A DNA stretch of 64,000 nucleotides from Channallabes apus (lineage: Eukaryota; Chordata; Actinopteri; Siluriformes; Clariidae): positions 54,352,452 through 54,416,451 of the forward strand of contig CM060108.1 of assembly GCA_030522415.1 (NCBI GenBank), written 5' to 3'. Below the pieces are notes generated by a model, which was given only the letters and a program-made list of their open reading frames with translations, was not told where the DNA came from and searched no databases. Shown here piece by piece: positions 43,147 through 53,811 of this stretch. The position numbers and the translations under genes are program-made. Each line of letters starts with the position of its first letter. Within the stretch, counting starts at the first letter, position 1.

Positions 43147-46100
43147 GAGAGTTTATAAGATCGGAGGAGCCTTCACTGCAGCGCAGCTGGGTCTAGCAGA
43201 ACACACATACCCAGTGGAGCGACTGCAGCGCAAGTACAGGTATTTGAGGAAATTGCCCTTGCCAGAAATCAAATGTGCCCAACCTCTTCTTCTCATTGGA
43301 TCAGACTTTCCTCACTTAATAACTCCAACCCAGCCTGTAATATTAGGACCACGGGAGGGTCCTGTAGCGGTTAAGACAAGACTTGGCTGGACACTTCAAG
43401 GCCCGGCTAAATGCTTACCACAGCGAGATGGAACCCAGTCATGCCTGTTCATCGCAACGCTCTCCCCATCAGCCGAATTGCATCAACATGTAGAAAGACT
43501 TTGGCAGCTTGATGTCCTGCCATATAAAAACGAGAAACTAGTTACCAGGTCCCGACAGGATCAGAGTGCAATGGAACTTTTGCAGACAAAGACAGTTCGG
43601 GTCAATATAAATGGGGTTCACAGGTATGCCACACCCTTACTAAGAGTGCAATCTATGCCCGCCTTGTTGGCCGCACCAACTGCAGTCCTTGCTAACTTAA
43701 GGAGTACAGAGAAGCGCCTTCTCCGTGATCCAGTTCGTGCCACAGCATACAACTCTGAAATCCAGAAACTTGAACAGGCAGGGTATGCCATAAAGGTGAG
43801 TCAAGAGGTATGGGAATCATCTAACGAGTCCTGGTTTATCCCGCATCATATGGTGACCCACAATGGGAAAAACAGGATTGTGTTCAATTGTTCCTTCACC
43901 TATACAGGGAACAATCTGAATGAACTGCTCCTGCCTGGTCCCAATTTGAGCTCCTCCCTGCTCGGTGTTCTTCTGCGATTTAGAGAACATTCCACAGCTG
44001 TCAGCAGTGACATCAAAGGCATGTTTCATCAGGTGAGGCTACTTCCGGAGGACAGGCCACTTTTACGTTTCCTGTGGCGTGATCTGCAGAGAGACGCACC
44101 GCCTAGCGTGTATGAATGGAAAGTCTTGCCCTTTGGGACAACGTGCTCCCCATGCTGTGCAACATATGCACTTCAACGACATGTCACTGACCACAATCCA
44201 GAAGAAGAGAACATACGGGATGCCGTCGAAAGACACTTTTATGTGGATAACTGGCTCCAGAGCTTCTCTTCCACAGACGCAGCCAAAGCATTGGTCAACA
44301 AGCTGAGAGGACTGCTGGCTAGCGGAGGATTTGAACTAAGGCAATGGGCAAGCAATATCCCAGATGTCATAAGACACCTTCCCCCTGACATGCTGTCACA
44401 AGATAGTGATCAGTGGCTCAACCAATGTCAAATGGACCCACAGGAACCTGCTCTGGGACTACGCTGGAGATGTAAATCAGACACACTGACATACAAGGCC
44501 CATCTTCAAGAAGCAAGCCCTCCAACCATGAGAAACATCTATAGAGTGCTAGCCAGCCAATATGACCCTCTTGGATTCCTCACCCCCTTCATAACCAGGG
44601 CCAAAATTCTTGTTCAGCTGTTGTGGAATAATAAGAGAGAATGGGATGATCCACTACTCCCTAGTGATATTCTTGAAGCTTGGAAGGCATGGGAAAGCGA
44701 ACTTCGGCATTTGGAGAAAATCCGTTTGCCCCGATGTTATGTCAGCATTAACCTAGATCACCCTAGCTGCAACAAAGAGGTCCACATATTCTGTGACGCA
44801 TCAGAGCGGGCCTACGGGTGTGTCGGATATCTCCGTACTGAGAATCCAGAAGGTCAAGTCGAGGTGGCATTCATCACAGCTCGATCACGAGTAGCGCCCA
44901 AGAAGCAGCTTTCAATGCCCCGGCTGGAGCTGTGTGCCGCCCTCACTGGTGCCCAACTCGCTCAGCTACTGCAGAAGGAACTTACTATAAGCCTCGACCG
45001 TGTTACCCTGTGGACAGACTCAACTACGACCCTACACTGGATCCAGTCAGATTCCTGCCGCTTTAAGGTATTTGTGGGGACAAGAGTTGCCGAAATACAG
45101 GAGCTAACTAATAACAAAGACTGGCGTTACGTTGACTCTTTGAACAACCCAGCCGACGACATCACAAGGGGAAAGACCCTGCTGGAGCTGGCAGGTAAAA
45201 ATCGATGGAGCAAAGGACCGTCATTTCTACGACAATCTTCTGAGCACTGGCCGAATACCCCATCAATTCCCAGGAAAGTGGAAGCAGAGGAACTACGTAA
45301 ACCCCTTTCCTGCCTTAACACAGTCACCGAGCCGCCACCACCTGACCCCAAAGAGTTCCATTGTTTCACAGACCTAATAAAAGCCACTGCCGGGTACCTA
45401 CATGATGCAACTTCATCCGATGCACAAGGCCCTCCAGCTGAAACGTACCAGAAAGCAGAAATAGAGATCCTCAGAGCTGCTCAGAGAGAGAGTTTCCCCG
45501 AAGAGACCTGTTGTCTTACTGCTGGTAAACCAGTACCACCATTAAGCCGCCTGGCACTGCTGGCCCCTGAACTGGACAAAGAGGTATACATCATTCGTGT
45601 TGGAGGTAGACTACGTAGGTGTAACCAGCTAGATTCAGAAATAGTTCACCCAATTGTTCTGGATCCGAAGCACCCCGTGACCAGAATGCTCATTCGGCAT
45701 GTAGACAGTAACCTAAACCACCCAGGTTCTGAGAGACTTTTTGGGGAGCTACGTCGCAAGTACTGGATACTTCGGGGGCGGGAAGCTGTTCGGAAAGAGC
45801 AACGTGCCTGTTTAGAATGTCAGAGATGGAGAGCTCACCCAGTCCTCCCTCGGATGTCAGATCTACCTCCCGCCCGTCTCCGTTTGCAGTGTCCTGCATT
45901 CTTCTCGACGGGAGTGGACTGTTTTGGGCCCTTCTTAGTTAAGATAGGTCGCCGCAATGAAAAGAGATGGGGGATCCTATTTAAATGCTTAACGACAAGA
46001 GCCGTACATATCGATATCTTGTCCAGTCTAGATACCGACTCCTTTCTAATGGCCCTGCAGCGGTTCATTTCTCGCAGGGGTAAGCCTGCTGAGTTACTAT

Positions 46101-46813
46101 CAGACCAAGGAACAAATTTCAAAGGAGGTGAGCGAGAACTCCATGACTCCTTTAAAGCTATGCAGCCCGCATTGCGAACTCACCTTGCAGAGCATCAGAT
46201 TAAGTTTATCTTTAATCCTCCCAATGCACCGCATTTTGGAGGTACCTGGGAAAGGGAAATTCGTTCTATAAAGACAGCTTTAAATGCCACTCTCAATGCC
46301 CAGACTGTGACTGAGGAGATGCTCAACACCATTCTTATTGAAATCGAGGGAATCCTAAATTCCAAGCCCTTAGGCTATGTCTCCTCTGACCTGGCTGACC
46401 CAGATCCAATTACCCCAAATTTTCTTTTGATGGGGCGGCTGGACCCTTCCCTGCCACAAACCCTTTACCATGACTCCAATCTCCTCAGTTGGAGGCGCTG
46501 GAGAGCTTGCCAAGTCCTTGCAGACAGATTCTGGACACAGTTCATAAAGACCTACCTGCCTGCTATGCAAATCCGTGAGAAATGGCGAACTGAGACAGAT
46601 CCATTACAACTGAATACAGTAGTACTCATAGTGGATCCTCAATTGCCCAGAGCACTATGGCCAATCGGGCAGATAAGCAAGGTGTTCCCTGGAGCTGATG
46701 GTCGAATACGTGCAGCAGAAGTTAAGGTGAACGACCGGACCTACATCAGACCTGTCAGCCGTCTAATCCGCCTCCCTGCTATTTCAGACGACGAAAAGAA
46801 AGGCCCATCCTAG
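43055..46813 (+). CDS. BEL-A pol: protease end, RT, RNase H, integrase
   Basis: The frame 43076-46813 (1245 codons in the open frame) continues peptidase A17 (LRTVRQDLRVIQG, LLIGSDFPHLI, AVKTRLGWTLQGP). The RT has KNRIVFNCSF, SSDIKGMFHQVRL, FGTTCSPCCATYAL and YVDNWLQSF near residue 388, with Asn in the second position of the usual Asp pair, as I recall from many fish BEL sequences. RNase H has FCDASERAYGCVGYL and LWTDSTTTLHW. The integrase has HHCC (NHPGSERL...CLECQRW), Asp in GVDCFGPF, Asp in LSDQGTNFKGG and Glu in TWEREIRSIK. The ORF has no internal stop and no ATG at its start, so it needs frameshifting from gag, or the frame was lost. Confidence 0.9.
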   Translation, partial: VPKTLRTVRQDLRVIQGSSVSFTISPASHPERVYKIGGAFTAAQLGLAEHTYPVERLQRKYRYLRKLPLPEIKCAQPLLLIGSDFPHLITPTQPVILGPREGPVAVKTRLGWTLQGPAKCLPQRDGTQSCLFIATLSPSAELHQHVERLWQLDVLPYKNEKLVTRSRQDQSAMELLQTKTVRVNINGVHRYATPLLRVQSMPALLAAPTAVLANLRSTEKRLLRDPVRATAYNSEIQKLEQAGYAIKVSQEVWESSNESWFIPHHMVTHNGKNRIVFNCSFTYTGNNLNELLLPGPNLSSSLLGVLLRFREHSTAVSSDIKGMFHQVRLLPEDRPLLRFLWRDLQRDAPPSVYEWKVLPFGTTCSPCCATYALQRHVTDHNPEEENIRDAVERHFYVDNWLQSFSSTDAAKALVNKLRGLLASGGFELRQWASNIPDVIRHLPPDMLSQDSDQWLNQCQMDPQEPALGLRWRCKSDTLTYKAHLQEASPPTMRNIYRVLASQYDPLGFLTPFITRAKILVQLLWNNKREWDDPLLPSDILEAWKAWESELRHLEKIRLPRCYVSINLDHPSCNKEVHIFCDASERAYGCVGYLRTENPEGQVEVAFITARSRVAPKKQLSMPRLELCAALTGAQLAQLLQKELTISLDRVTLWTDSTTTLHWIQSDSCRFKVFVGTRVAEIQELTNNKDWRYVDSLNNPADDITRGKTLLELAGKNRWSKGPSFLRQSSEHWPNTPSIPRKVEAEELRKPLSCLNTVTEPPPPDPKEFHCFTDLIKATAGYLHDATSSDAQGPPAETYQKAEIEILRAAQRESFPEETCCLTAGKPVPPLSRLALLAPELDKEVYIIRVGGRLRRCNQLDSEIVHPIVLDPKHPVTRMLIRHVDSNLNHPGSERLFGELRRKYWILRGREAVRKEQRACLECQRWRAHPVLPRMSDLPPARLRLQCPAFFSTGVDCFGPFLVKIGRRNEKRWGILFKCLTTRAVHIDILSSLDTDSFLMALQRFISRRGKPAELLSDQGTNFKGGERELHDSFKAMQPALRTHLAEHQIKFIFNPPNAPHFGGTWEREIRSIKTALNATLNAQTVTEEMLNTILIEIEGILNSKPLGYVSSDLADPDPITPNFLLMGRLDPSLPQTLYHDSNLLSWRRWRACQVLADRFWTQFIKTYLPAMQIREKWRTETDPLQLNTVVLIVDPQLPRALWPIGQISKVFPGADGRIRAAEVKVNDRTYIRPVSRLIRLPAISDDEKKGPS

Positions 46814-46848
46814 TAAATGCAAATTTGAGGACCAAATTTGGGGGCGGC

Positions 46849-47298
46849 TGTTGTAAAGGAATTGTGGGTCAGTCCAGTAGGGGGCGCCAATGGACCTTTT
46901 TTAGGTGTTTTTCCTCACATTCTATCGTGTTCTAACACAGAAGTTGTTTGTTTGGTGTAGCGACGGGTAGAAGGAAACCAGCTCTTTAAATGTTTGTTCA
47001 TGCAGTTAATCTTGTTTGGTGGATTTGTGCGTGCAAATATTGTGAGTAGTATTACATTTATTTCTACATATGTTGGGAGGATAGGACTTTACTTTGAATC
47101 TAATCACCTACTGTTTGTTGTTAGCAATGATGCATGATAGCTAATGCTAGAATTGGTGTTTTCATTATATATGTTGTTCAGTATCTAGAAATTTATAGTT
47201 TGGTTTATGAAAGTACTTAGTAACTATTTTCGTTCCTGTTACTGTTCAAGTGACTTATATGGTATCTTATTTTATTTCCTTATGTAGAACCACATATC
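46849..47298 (+). repeat. BEL-A 3' LTR, first part
   Basis: It follows a purine-rich tract (aatttgggggcggc). A CTCF-like motif is at 46874-46888. It is cut after cacatatc by L2-A copy 4; the second part is 53669-53811. Confidence 0.93.
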
Positions 47299-47407
47299 AT
47301 GTTGGTGACGTAGCTTCCTGTTTTCGTATCGTTGCCGCGAAAGTTACGCAACGCGCGAGTTTCCTCATCTCCAAACAACTAAAATTCCGACACAGAGGTA
47401 CGTTATC

Positions 47408-48313
47408 ATGTCTACCGTTCAGCTTGTTCAGTGTGTAGAGTGCAGGATGTTTAGACATTCTTCCTCCGTCATTAGCGATAACTTTACTTGTGATAGGTGT
47501 GTGTTAGTGAGCACTCTGACGGAGAAGATATCAGTCTTAGAGGAGCGCGTCCAGACTTTAGAGAGGGTTAGACAGTGTGAGAGCAGCGTTATTCCTGTAG
47601 CGGACAGTCTGGGTGCCACAGGCGGAGATAATCAGCCCCCGACTCCGGCATTAGAGCCCTCACAGCGGGGCGAGTGGGTGACGACTCGGCGGCATACTCG
47701 TTCAGCCAAAGCTGACGCTAAGGCTAGCCCACCGGAGCACACCTCCTCTGCGCGTCACGTGTCCAACAGGTTTGCTCTCCTCAGTGCTGCACCCGCTGAG
47801 AAACCTGAAAGAGCTCTGGTTATAGGAGACTCTATACTGAGGCACGTGACATTAGCTAGACCTTTAGGGGCGCCAGCGGCAGTGGTTAGGTGTATCCCGG
47901 GAGCCAGAGCACCGGACATAGCAGGTAATCTTAGGGCTCTAGGACAGCATAGGTTCTCTAAGATAGTGGTACATGCTGGAGCTAATGATATACGCCTTCG
48001 TCAGTCAGAGGTTAGTAAGAATAACTTTACAGAGGTGTTTAAATTAGCGAAGGCGATGTCCGATGAAGTAATATGCTCTGGTCCCATCCCAATGAGACGT
48101 GGCGACATAGCTTACAGCAGGTTATGGTCGCTGAACCGCTGGATGTCCAGGTGGTGCTCCAAAAATAATGTGGGCTACATAGATAATTGGAAGACCTTTG
48201 AGGGCAAAGCTGGCCTGTTAGGGCGGGACGGTGTCCATCCCACTCGGGAAGGTGCTGCTCTCATTTCCTGTAGTATAGCTCATAGTCTCAGTAGAGGTCT
48301 AGTTAATCTGTGA
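47408..48313 (+). CDS. L2-A ORF1: zinc-motif, coiled-coil, SGNH esterase protein
   Basis: 301 residues from ATG 47408. The N-terminus has CVEC and CDRC forming a zinc-binding motif (residues 10-31), then a coiled coil (LTEKISVLEERVQTLERV). A serine/proline-rich linker leads to an SGNH hydrolase domain: block I GDS near residue 141, block III GAND near 190, block V with D and H in GRDGVHPT near 275. Esterase-type ORF1 proteins are known from CR1/L2 LINEs; they bind RNA and may act on lipids. It ends with TGA, and the same frame stays open into ORF2. Confidence 0.92.
   Translation: MSTVQLVQCVECRMFRHSSSVISDNFTCDRCVLVSTLTEKISVLEERVQTLERVRQCESSVIPVADSLGATGGDNQPPTPALEPSQRGEWVTTRRHTRSAKADAKASPPEHTSSARHVSNRFALLSAAPAEKPERALVIGDSILRHVTLARPLGAPAAVVRCIPGARAPDIAGNLRALGQHRFSKIVVHAGANDIRLRQSEVSKNNFTEVFKLAKAMSDEVICSGPIPMRRGDIAYSRLWSLNRWMSRWCSKNNVGYIDNWKTFEGKAGLLGRDGVHPTREGAALISCSIAHSLSRGLVNL
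48311..48313 (+). promoter_or_regulatory. In-frame TGA between ORF1 and ORF2, candidate readthrough site
   Basis: The context is AAT CTG TGA CAA TCC. The frame after it is open for 32 codons to a GTG and then through the endonuclease without any ATG. A 7-bp stem, AGCAGAC (48336-48342) with GTCTGCT (48361-48367), begins 22 bases after the stop. TGA CAA TCC is kept in copies 1 and 3. The link to readthrough is inference. Confidence 0.5.
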
Positions 48314-51300
48314 CAATCCAGAGCCCAGGCCAGGGAGCAGACAGACAGGCTAAACCAACCGTCTGCTAGCTGCATAGAGTCGTCACTCAGGGTTCACCTT
48401 ATTGAGACTGTGTCTGTTCCCCGATCTAAGCAAAAATGTAGAAAGACTCAGAAAGTCTGTTTCAATAATTTAATTAACATAAAGACCACAAACTCAGATC
48501 ATACTGAATGCGCAGCCGGCACCTCTGATCTGAAGATAGGATTGTTAAATATTAGATCTCTCGCATCAAAAGCAGTTATTGTTAATGAAATTATCACAGA
48601 TCAGGCGTTTGATATACTCTGTTTAACTGAAACGTGGGTTAAACAGGATGAGTATGTAGCTCTAAATGAAGCTAGTCCTCCTGGATACAGCTACATACAT
48701 CAGCCTCGGTTAACTGGTAGAGGAGGAGGCGTCGCAGCTATTCATAATGATAATCTGTCTATCGTACAAAAACACGGACACAAATTTAACTCATTTGAAA
48801 TTCTCTATAGTAACATAAGTCTATTTAAGTATATTAAATCAGCTCAGTCAATTCCACTAATTATAATTTACAGACCTCCAGGGCCGTATTCTGAATTTCT
48901 TAGTGAATTTGCGGATTTCATCTCAGACCTGGTCGTTTCTGTAGACAAAGTGTTAATTGCTGGAGATTTTAACATTCATTTTGAGAATCCAGAAGACCCT
49001 CTGAGAACAGCATTTATATCCATACTGGACTCCGTAGGCGTAAATCAGTGTGTAGTAGGACCCACTCATAAAGCAGGTCACACTTTAGATTTAGTAATAT
49101 TCTTCGGATTAAGTATAAGAAATGTATTCACAATTCTACTGTCTGAAATTATCTCAGATCACTATCTTGTCTCCATTCAAGTGTGTCACAGTGATGATGT
49201 ACGCACAGCACCGCGCTACCGTATTAAACGTACATTCACATCAACTACCACACAGAGTTTTATCAGTAATCTCCCACAGTTACCAACTTCGATTAGGCCA
49301 CCGTCTGACCCCACAGAACTTGATCAGGCGACTGAATATTTAGAGTCGACACTTCGTTGTACCTTAGATAATGTAGCTCCAGCTAAAAGAAAAATTATTA
49401 GAGATAAGAAACTCGCTCCCTGGTATAACGATCACACGCGCACTTTAAAACAGACTGCTCGGAAATTAGAGCGTAAATGGCGTCAAACTAAATTATTGGT
49501 ATTTCAAATAGCATGGAAAGAGAGCATCCTGAACTATAGGAAAGCTCTTAGTGTAGCTAGATCAACGTATCTCTCCACTCTTATAGAATAAAATAAAAAT
49601 AATCCTAGATTTTTATTTAATACCGTAGCCAAATTAACCAGAAATAAGACCACTACAGAAATCTCCACAACAACATCATGCAATAGTGAGGACTTCATGA
49701 ACTTTTTTAATAATAAAATTGTAAATATTAGGCATAAAATTGAGACTTTGAAACCAAACAATGTAATTGATACAGATGTTAACCTAGCCATGTCAGATTC
49801 AAACCTAGAAGACTTTACTCCTCTTGAAGAGAATGAACTAATTTCACTCATCTCTCCTGCAAATTCATCAACCTGTATATTAGATCCTATACCGACACAT
49901 TTTCTTAAACAGATAGTACCAGTAATAACAGAACCGCTGTTGAGAATAATTAATTCTTCACTCAGCATTGGTTATGTTCCAAAATCTTTTAAAGTAGCAG
50001 TTATTAAACCAATAATTAAGAAACCTGACCTCGACCCCTGTCAGCTGTCCAATTACAGGCCAATATCAAACCTCCCCTTTATCTCTAAGATTCTGGAAAA
50101 GATAGTAGCGGAGCAGCTATGCTCATATCTACATAGAAATGGCATACATGAACTGTATCAGTCAGGATTTAGGCCTCATCACAGCACAGAAACAGCACTC
50201 GTTAAAGTAGTAAATGACCTCCTATTGGCCTCTGATCAGGGTTGTGTAACTATGCTTGTATTACTCGACCTCAGTGCAGCTTTTGACACTATTGATCATG
50301 CTATTCTTCTTCACAGATTAGAAAATGTAGTAAGAATTAAGGGTACAGCCCTCTCCTGGCTCAGATCCTATTTGACCGATCGTTATCAGTATGTAGACTT
50401 AAATGGTGATTATTCTGCATGTTCTCTAGTGGAGTTTGGCGTTCCGCAGGGTTCAGTTTTAGGCCCACTGCTTTTTTCCCTTTACATGCTTCCTCTGGGC
50501 AACATAATCCGTAAGCATGGTATTAGTTTTCATTGTTATGCTGACGACACACAGCTATACGTCTCAACAAAACCTGATGAGAAAAACCATCTTACTAAAG
50601 TTGAGCAATGTGTGCAGGACATAAGAAATTGGATGCTAATTAACTTCCTTCTGCTTAATCTGGATGAGACAGAAGTTCTAGTCATAGGACCGCATACAGC
50701 TAGAAGTAAAATCTTAGATCACACCGTAACTTTAGATGGCCTCTCTGTTCCGTCAAGTGCAACAGTAAAAGACCTCGGCGTGATTATAGATTCCAGCCTT
50801 TCATTTGAAGCTCATGTAGATAATATCACCAGGATAGCATTCTTTCACCTCAGAAATATCGCCAAAATAAGAAATATATTGTCGCTAAACGATGCAGAAA
50901 AACTAGTTCATGCTTTTATCACTTCTAGGTTGGACTATTGTAATGCCTTACTGTCTGGTTGTTCAGTTAGGTGCATAAACAAGCTTCAGCTAGTCCAAAA
51001 TGCAGCAGCGAGAGTCCTCACTAGAACCAGAAGATATGAGCACATCACCCCTATCCTATCTTCACTGCATTGGCTCCCTGTGAAATTTCGCATTGATTTT
51101 AAAATACTACTCTTGACATATAAGGCATTAAATGGTCTCGCGCCGCAGTATCTGAGCGAACTGCTAGTGTCTTACGATCCGCCACGCCTACTTCGGTCAA
51201 AGGATGCAGGCTGCTTATCAGTACCGCGTATTATGAAAACTACAGCTGGGGGCAGAGCTTTTTCTTACAAAGCCCCAAAATTATGGAATAGTCTTCCAAA

Positions 51301-51382
51301 TAGTGTTCGGGACTCAGACACAGTCTCAGTGTTTAAGTCTAGGCTAAAAACCTATTTATTTAACCAAGCATTTTATAAATAG
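48314..51382 (+). pseudogene. L2-A ORF2: endonuclease-reverse transcriptase, one nonsense codon
   Basis: One frame of 1022 codons, interrupted by TAA at 49589-49591. Endonuclease blocks are [33 protein letters not shown] and ISDHYLVSIQ. RT blocks are [47 protein letters not shown] and [11 protein letters not shown] near codon 740. The C-terminal L2-type domain is complete. The first in-frame ATG is 49697, after the endonuclease and after the nonsense codon. The upstream boundary is therefore set only by the ORF1 stop. This protein would nick and reverse-transcribe at the target. Confidence 0.92.
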
Positions 51383-52401
51383 ATTTGCCATAAGGTAAAG
51401 GAGCAGATCTGGGGGACTCATGGACGTAGAGTATTATGGTGAACTGGTATGTTTAGATGCTGTCTTCCTCAGTCTCATTTGATCACTCAGGTTTGTTGAC
51501 GGTGAGGTGATTGTTTGCTTTACATCTCAGGGAGCCCTCATGTTTGTGTTTCCTTCTGGCTCTCCCTTTTAGTTATGCTGTCATAATTAGTCCTGCCGGA
51601 GTCCCTGCTTGCACTCTACAGTAAATATACATTCACGTTAGACATTGTGACTGTGACCATACCTAATTGCAATCTCTCCTCCTCTTCTCTTCCTCCCCCT
51701 CTTTCTCTTTCCTCTCTCCCCCTGTCTCCCCCTTTCACTCTTTCTCTCTCTCTCTCTGTCGAGCTACACATGTGGTTCCTGAGCTGCCAGTGATCCAGAC
51801 TCCCTCTGCCCTTCGGACCTGTCTGATCCATCCTGGTGCCCGGTTTCTGGTTGGAGGTCTCATCGCATGGATGCCCCGTGTGTCTCTTTAGGATGCGTCT
51901 GGTGTCTGGGGATGATTCTCTATACTTAGAAGATGGTTCTGGCCTCGACTGGTGTGGTCAGCTGTTTCTCTGAGGACTTGACAATTCGATAGTTCAGGAC
52001 TGGAACTTTCTACAAGTCTATCTGAGTCTCGAATAACTACTGGACTCCATTTTACATCAAGTATTATAACATCAATTAACATCAACTATTATAGCTGAAC
52101 CTAACACTTAACACTATATAAATGCAGATCATTTCCTGCTATCTGTTTCACCCAGATGAGGATGGGTTCCCTGTCGAGTCTGGTTCCTCTCAAGGTTTCT
52201 TCCTATTACCGTCTCAGGGAGTTTTTCCTTGCCACTGTCGCCCTCGGGCTTGCTCGCCAGGGAATATCTGAACATTTTGATTCATACACATTCACATTCC
52301 ATATAAACTTAAATAATTCTTTTGATTGTGTAAAGCTGTTTTGAGACAATGTCAATTGTTAAAAGCGCTATACAAATAAAATTGAATTGAATTGAATTGA
52401 A

Positions 52402-53668
52402 TATAAAGCATTAAATGGTCTCGCCCCGCAGTATCTGAGCGAACTGCTAGTGTCTTACGATCCGCCACGCCTACTTCGGTCAAAGGATGCAGGCTGCTTA
52501 TCAGTACCACGTATTATGAAAACTACCGCTGGGGGCAGAGCTTTTTCTTACAAAGCCCCAAAATTATGGAATAGTCTTCCAAATAGTGTTCGGGACTCAG
52601 ACACAGTCTCAGTGTTTAAGTCTAGGCTAAAAACCTATTTATTTAGCCAAGCATTTTTATAAATAGATTTGCCATAAGGTAAAGGAGCAGATCTGGGGGA
52701 CTCATGGACGTAGAGTATTATGGTGAACTGGTATGTTTAGATGCTGTCTTCCTCAGTCTCATTTGATCACTCAGGTTTGTTGACGGTGAGGTGATTGTTT
52801 GCTTTACATCTCAGTTCCCCCTCATGTTTGTGTTTCCTTCTGGCTCTCCCTTTAGTTATGCTGTCATAGTTAGTCCTGCCGGAGTCCCTGCTTGCACTCT
52901 ACAGTAAATATACATTCACATTAGACATTGTGACTGTGACCATACCTAATTGCAATTTCTCCTCCTCTTCTCTTCCTCCCCCTCTTTCTCTTTCCTCTCT
53001 CCCCCTGTCTCCCCCTTTCACTCTTTCTCTCTCTCTCTCTGTCGAGCTACACATGTGGTTCCTGAGCTGCCAGTGATCCAGACTCCCTCTGCCCTCCGGA
53101 CCTGTCTGGTCCATCCTGGTGCCCGGTTTCTGGTTGGAGGTCTCATCGCATGGATGCCCCGTGTGTCTCTTTAGGATGTGCCTGGTGTCTGGGGATGATT
53201 CTATCTACTTAGAAGATGGTTCTGGCCTCGACTGGTGTTGTCAGCTGTTTCTCTGAGGACTTGACAATTCGATAGTTCAGGACTGGAACTTTCTACAAGT
53301 CTATCTGAGTCTCGAATAATTACTGGACTCCATTTTACATCAACTATTATAACATCAATTAACATCAACTATTATAGCTGAACCTAACACTTAACACAGT
53401 ATAAATGCAGATCATTTCCTGCTATCTGTTTCACCCAGATGAGGATGGGTTCCCTGTCGAGTCTGGTTCCTCTCAAGGTTTCTTCCTATTACCATCTCAG
53501 GGAGTTTTTCCTTGCCACTGTCGCCCTCGGGCTTGCTCACCAGGGACTATCTGAACATTTTGATTCATACACATTCACATTCCATACAAACTTAAATAAT
53601 TCTTTTGATTGTGTAAAGCTGTTTTGAGACAATGTCAATTGTTAAAAGCGCTATACAAATAAAACTGA
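52402..53668 (+). mobile_element. Second, truncated L2-A 3' end joined to copy 4
   Basis: Directly after the (attga)n tail of copy 4, sequence from the ORF2 C-terminus starts again (tataaagcattaaatgg), reaches a stop near 52660 ([11 protein letters not shown]) and repeats the 3' UTR to caaataaaactga. It differs from copy 4 at several sites (tctcagttccccctcatg; catctcagggag), so it is not a simple tandem duplication. It shares the outer target duplication with copy 4. Confidence 0.9.
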
Positions 53669-53811
53669 ATATCTGTCCACCTGTTGATTAACATGAGAAA
53701 TGCTGGAATAAAGAGAGAGATTTAAGGAGAATCAAGACTTGTGCATTCTAACCGATGCCCCACAGTGATCATAACTATAAACCTAGCACGCAAACATAAT
53801 ACTTCAGTACA
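53669..53811 (+). repeat. BEL-A 3' LTR, second part
   Basis: It runs from atatctgtccacctgttg to cttcagtaca and is identical by eye to 40879-41021 of the 5' LTR. TGGC and L2-A copy 3 follow. Confidence 0.93.

Larger units (their letters stand above)
47299..52401 (+). mobile_element. L2-A copy 4: full-length LINE in the BEL-A 3' LTR
   Basis: This is the only copy with 5' UTR (47299-47407), ORF1, ORF2, 3' UTR and (attga)n tail. The insertion as a whole (47299-53668) is flanked by ATATC (47294-47298; 53669-53673). ORF1 is intact. ORF2 has one in-frame nonsense codon (TAA at 49589-49591) where copy 2 has GAA. It must be younger than BEL-A, which is itself young. Confidence 0.94.
40434..53811 (+). 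mobile_element. BEL-A: young BEL/Pao retrotransposon with a split 3' LTR
   Basis: LTRs begin tgttgtaaaggaattg and end cttcagtaca. They are flanked by TGGC at 40430-40433 and 53812-53815, the expected short target duplication. Without the 6.37-kb L2-A insertion the element is about 7.0 kb. By eye the LTRs differ at one base (tatatctgttg against tatatatgttg), so the insertion is recent. The internal region carries gag-protease and pol frames with all family domains. A primer-binding-like ttggtccttcgagccgg follows the 5' LTR; the tRNA was not identified. Confidence 0.94.

Noticed and set aside
41059..46813. Host gene reading of the two long BEL-A frames
   Set aside because: LTRs, target duplication, zinc knuckles, RT, RNase H and integrase show a retrotransposon.
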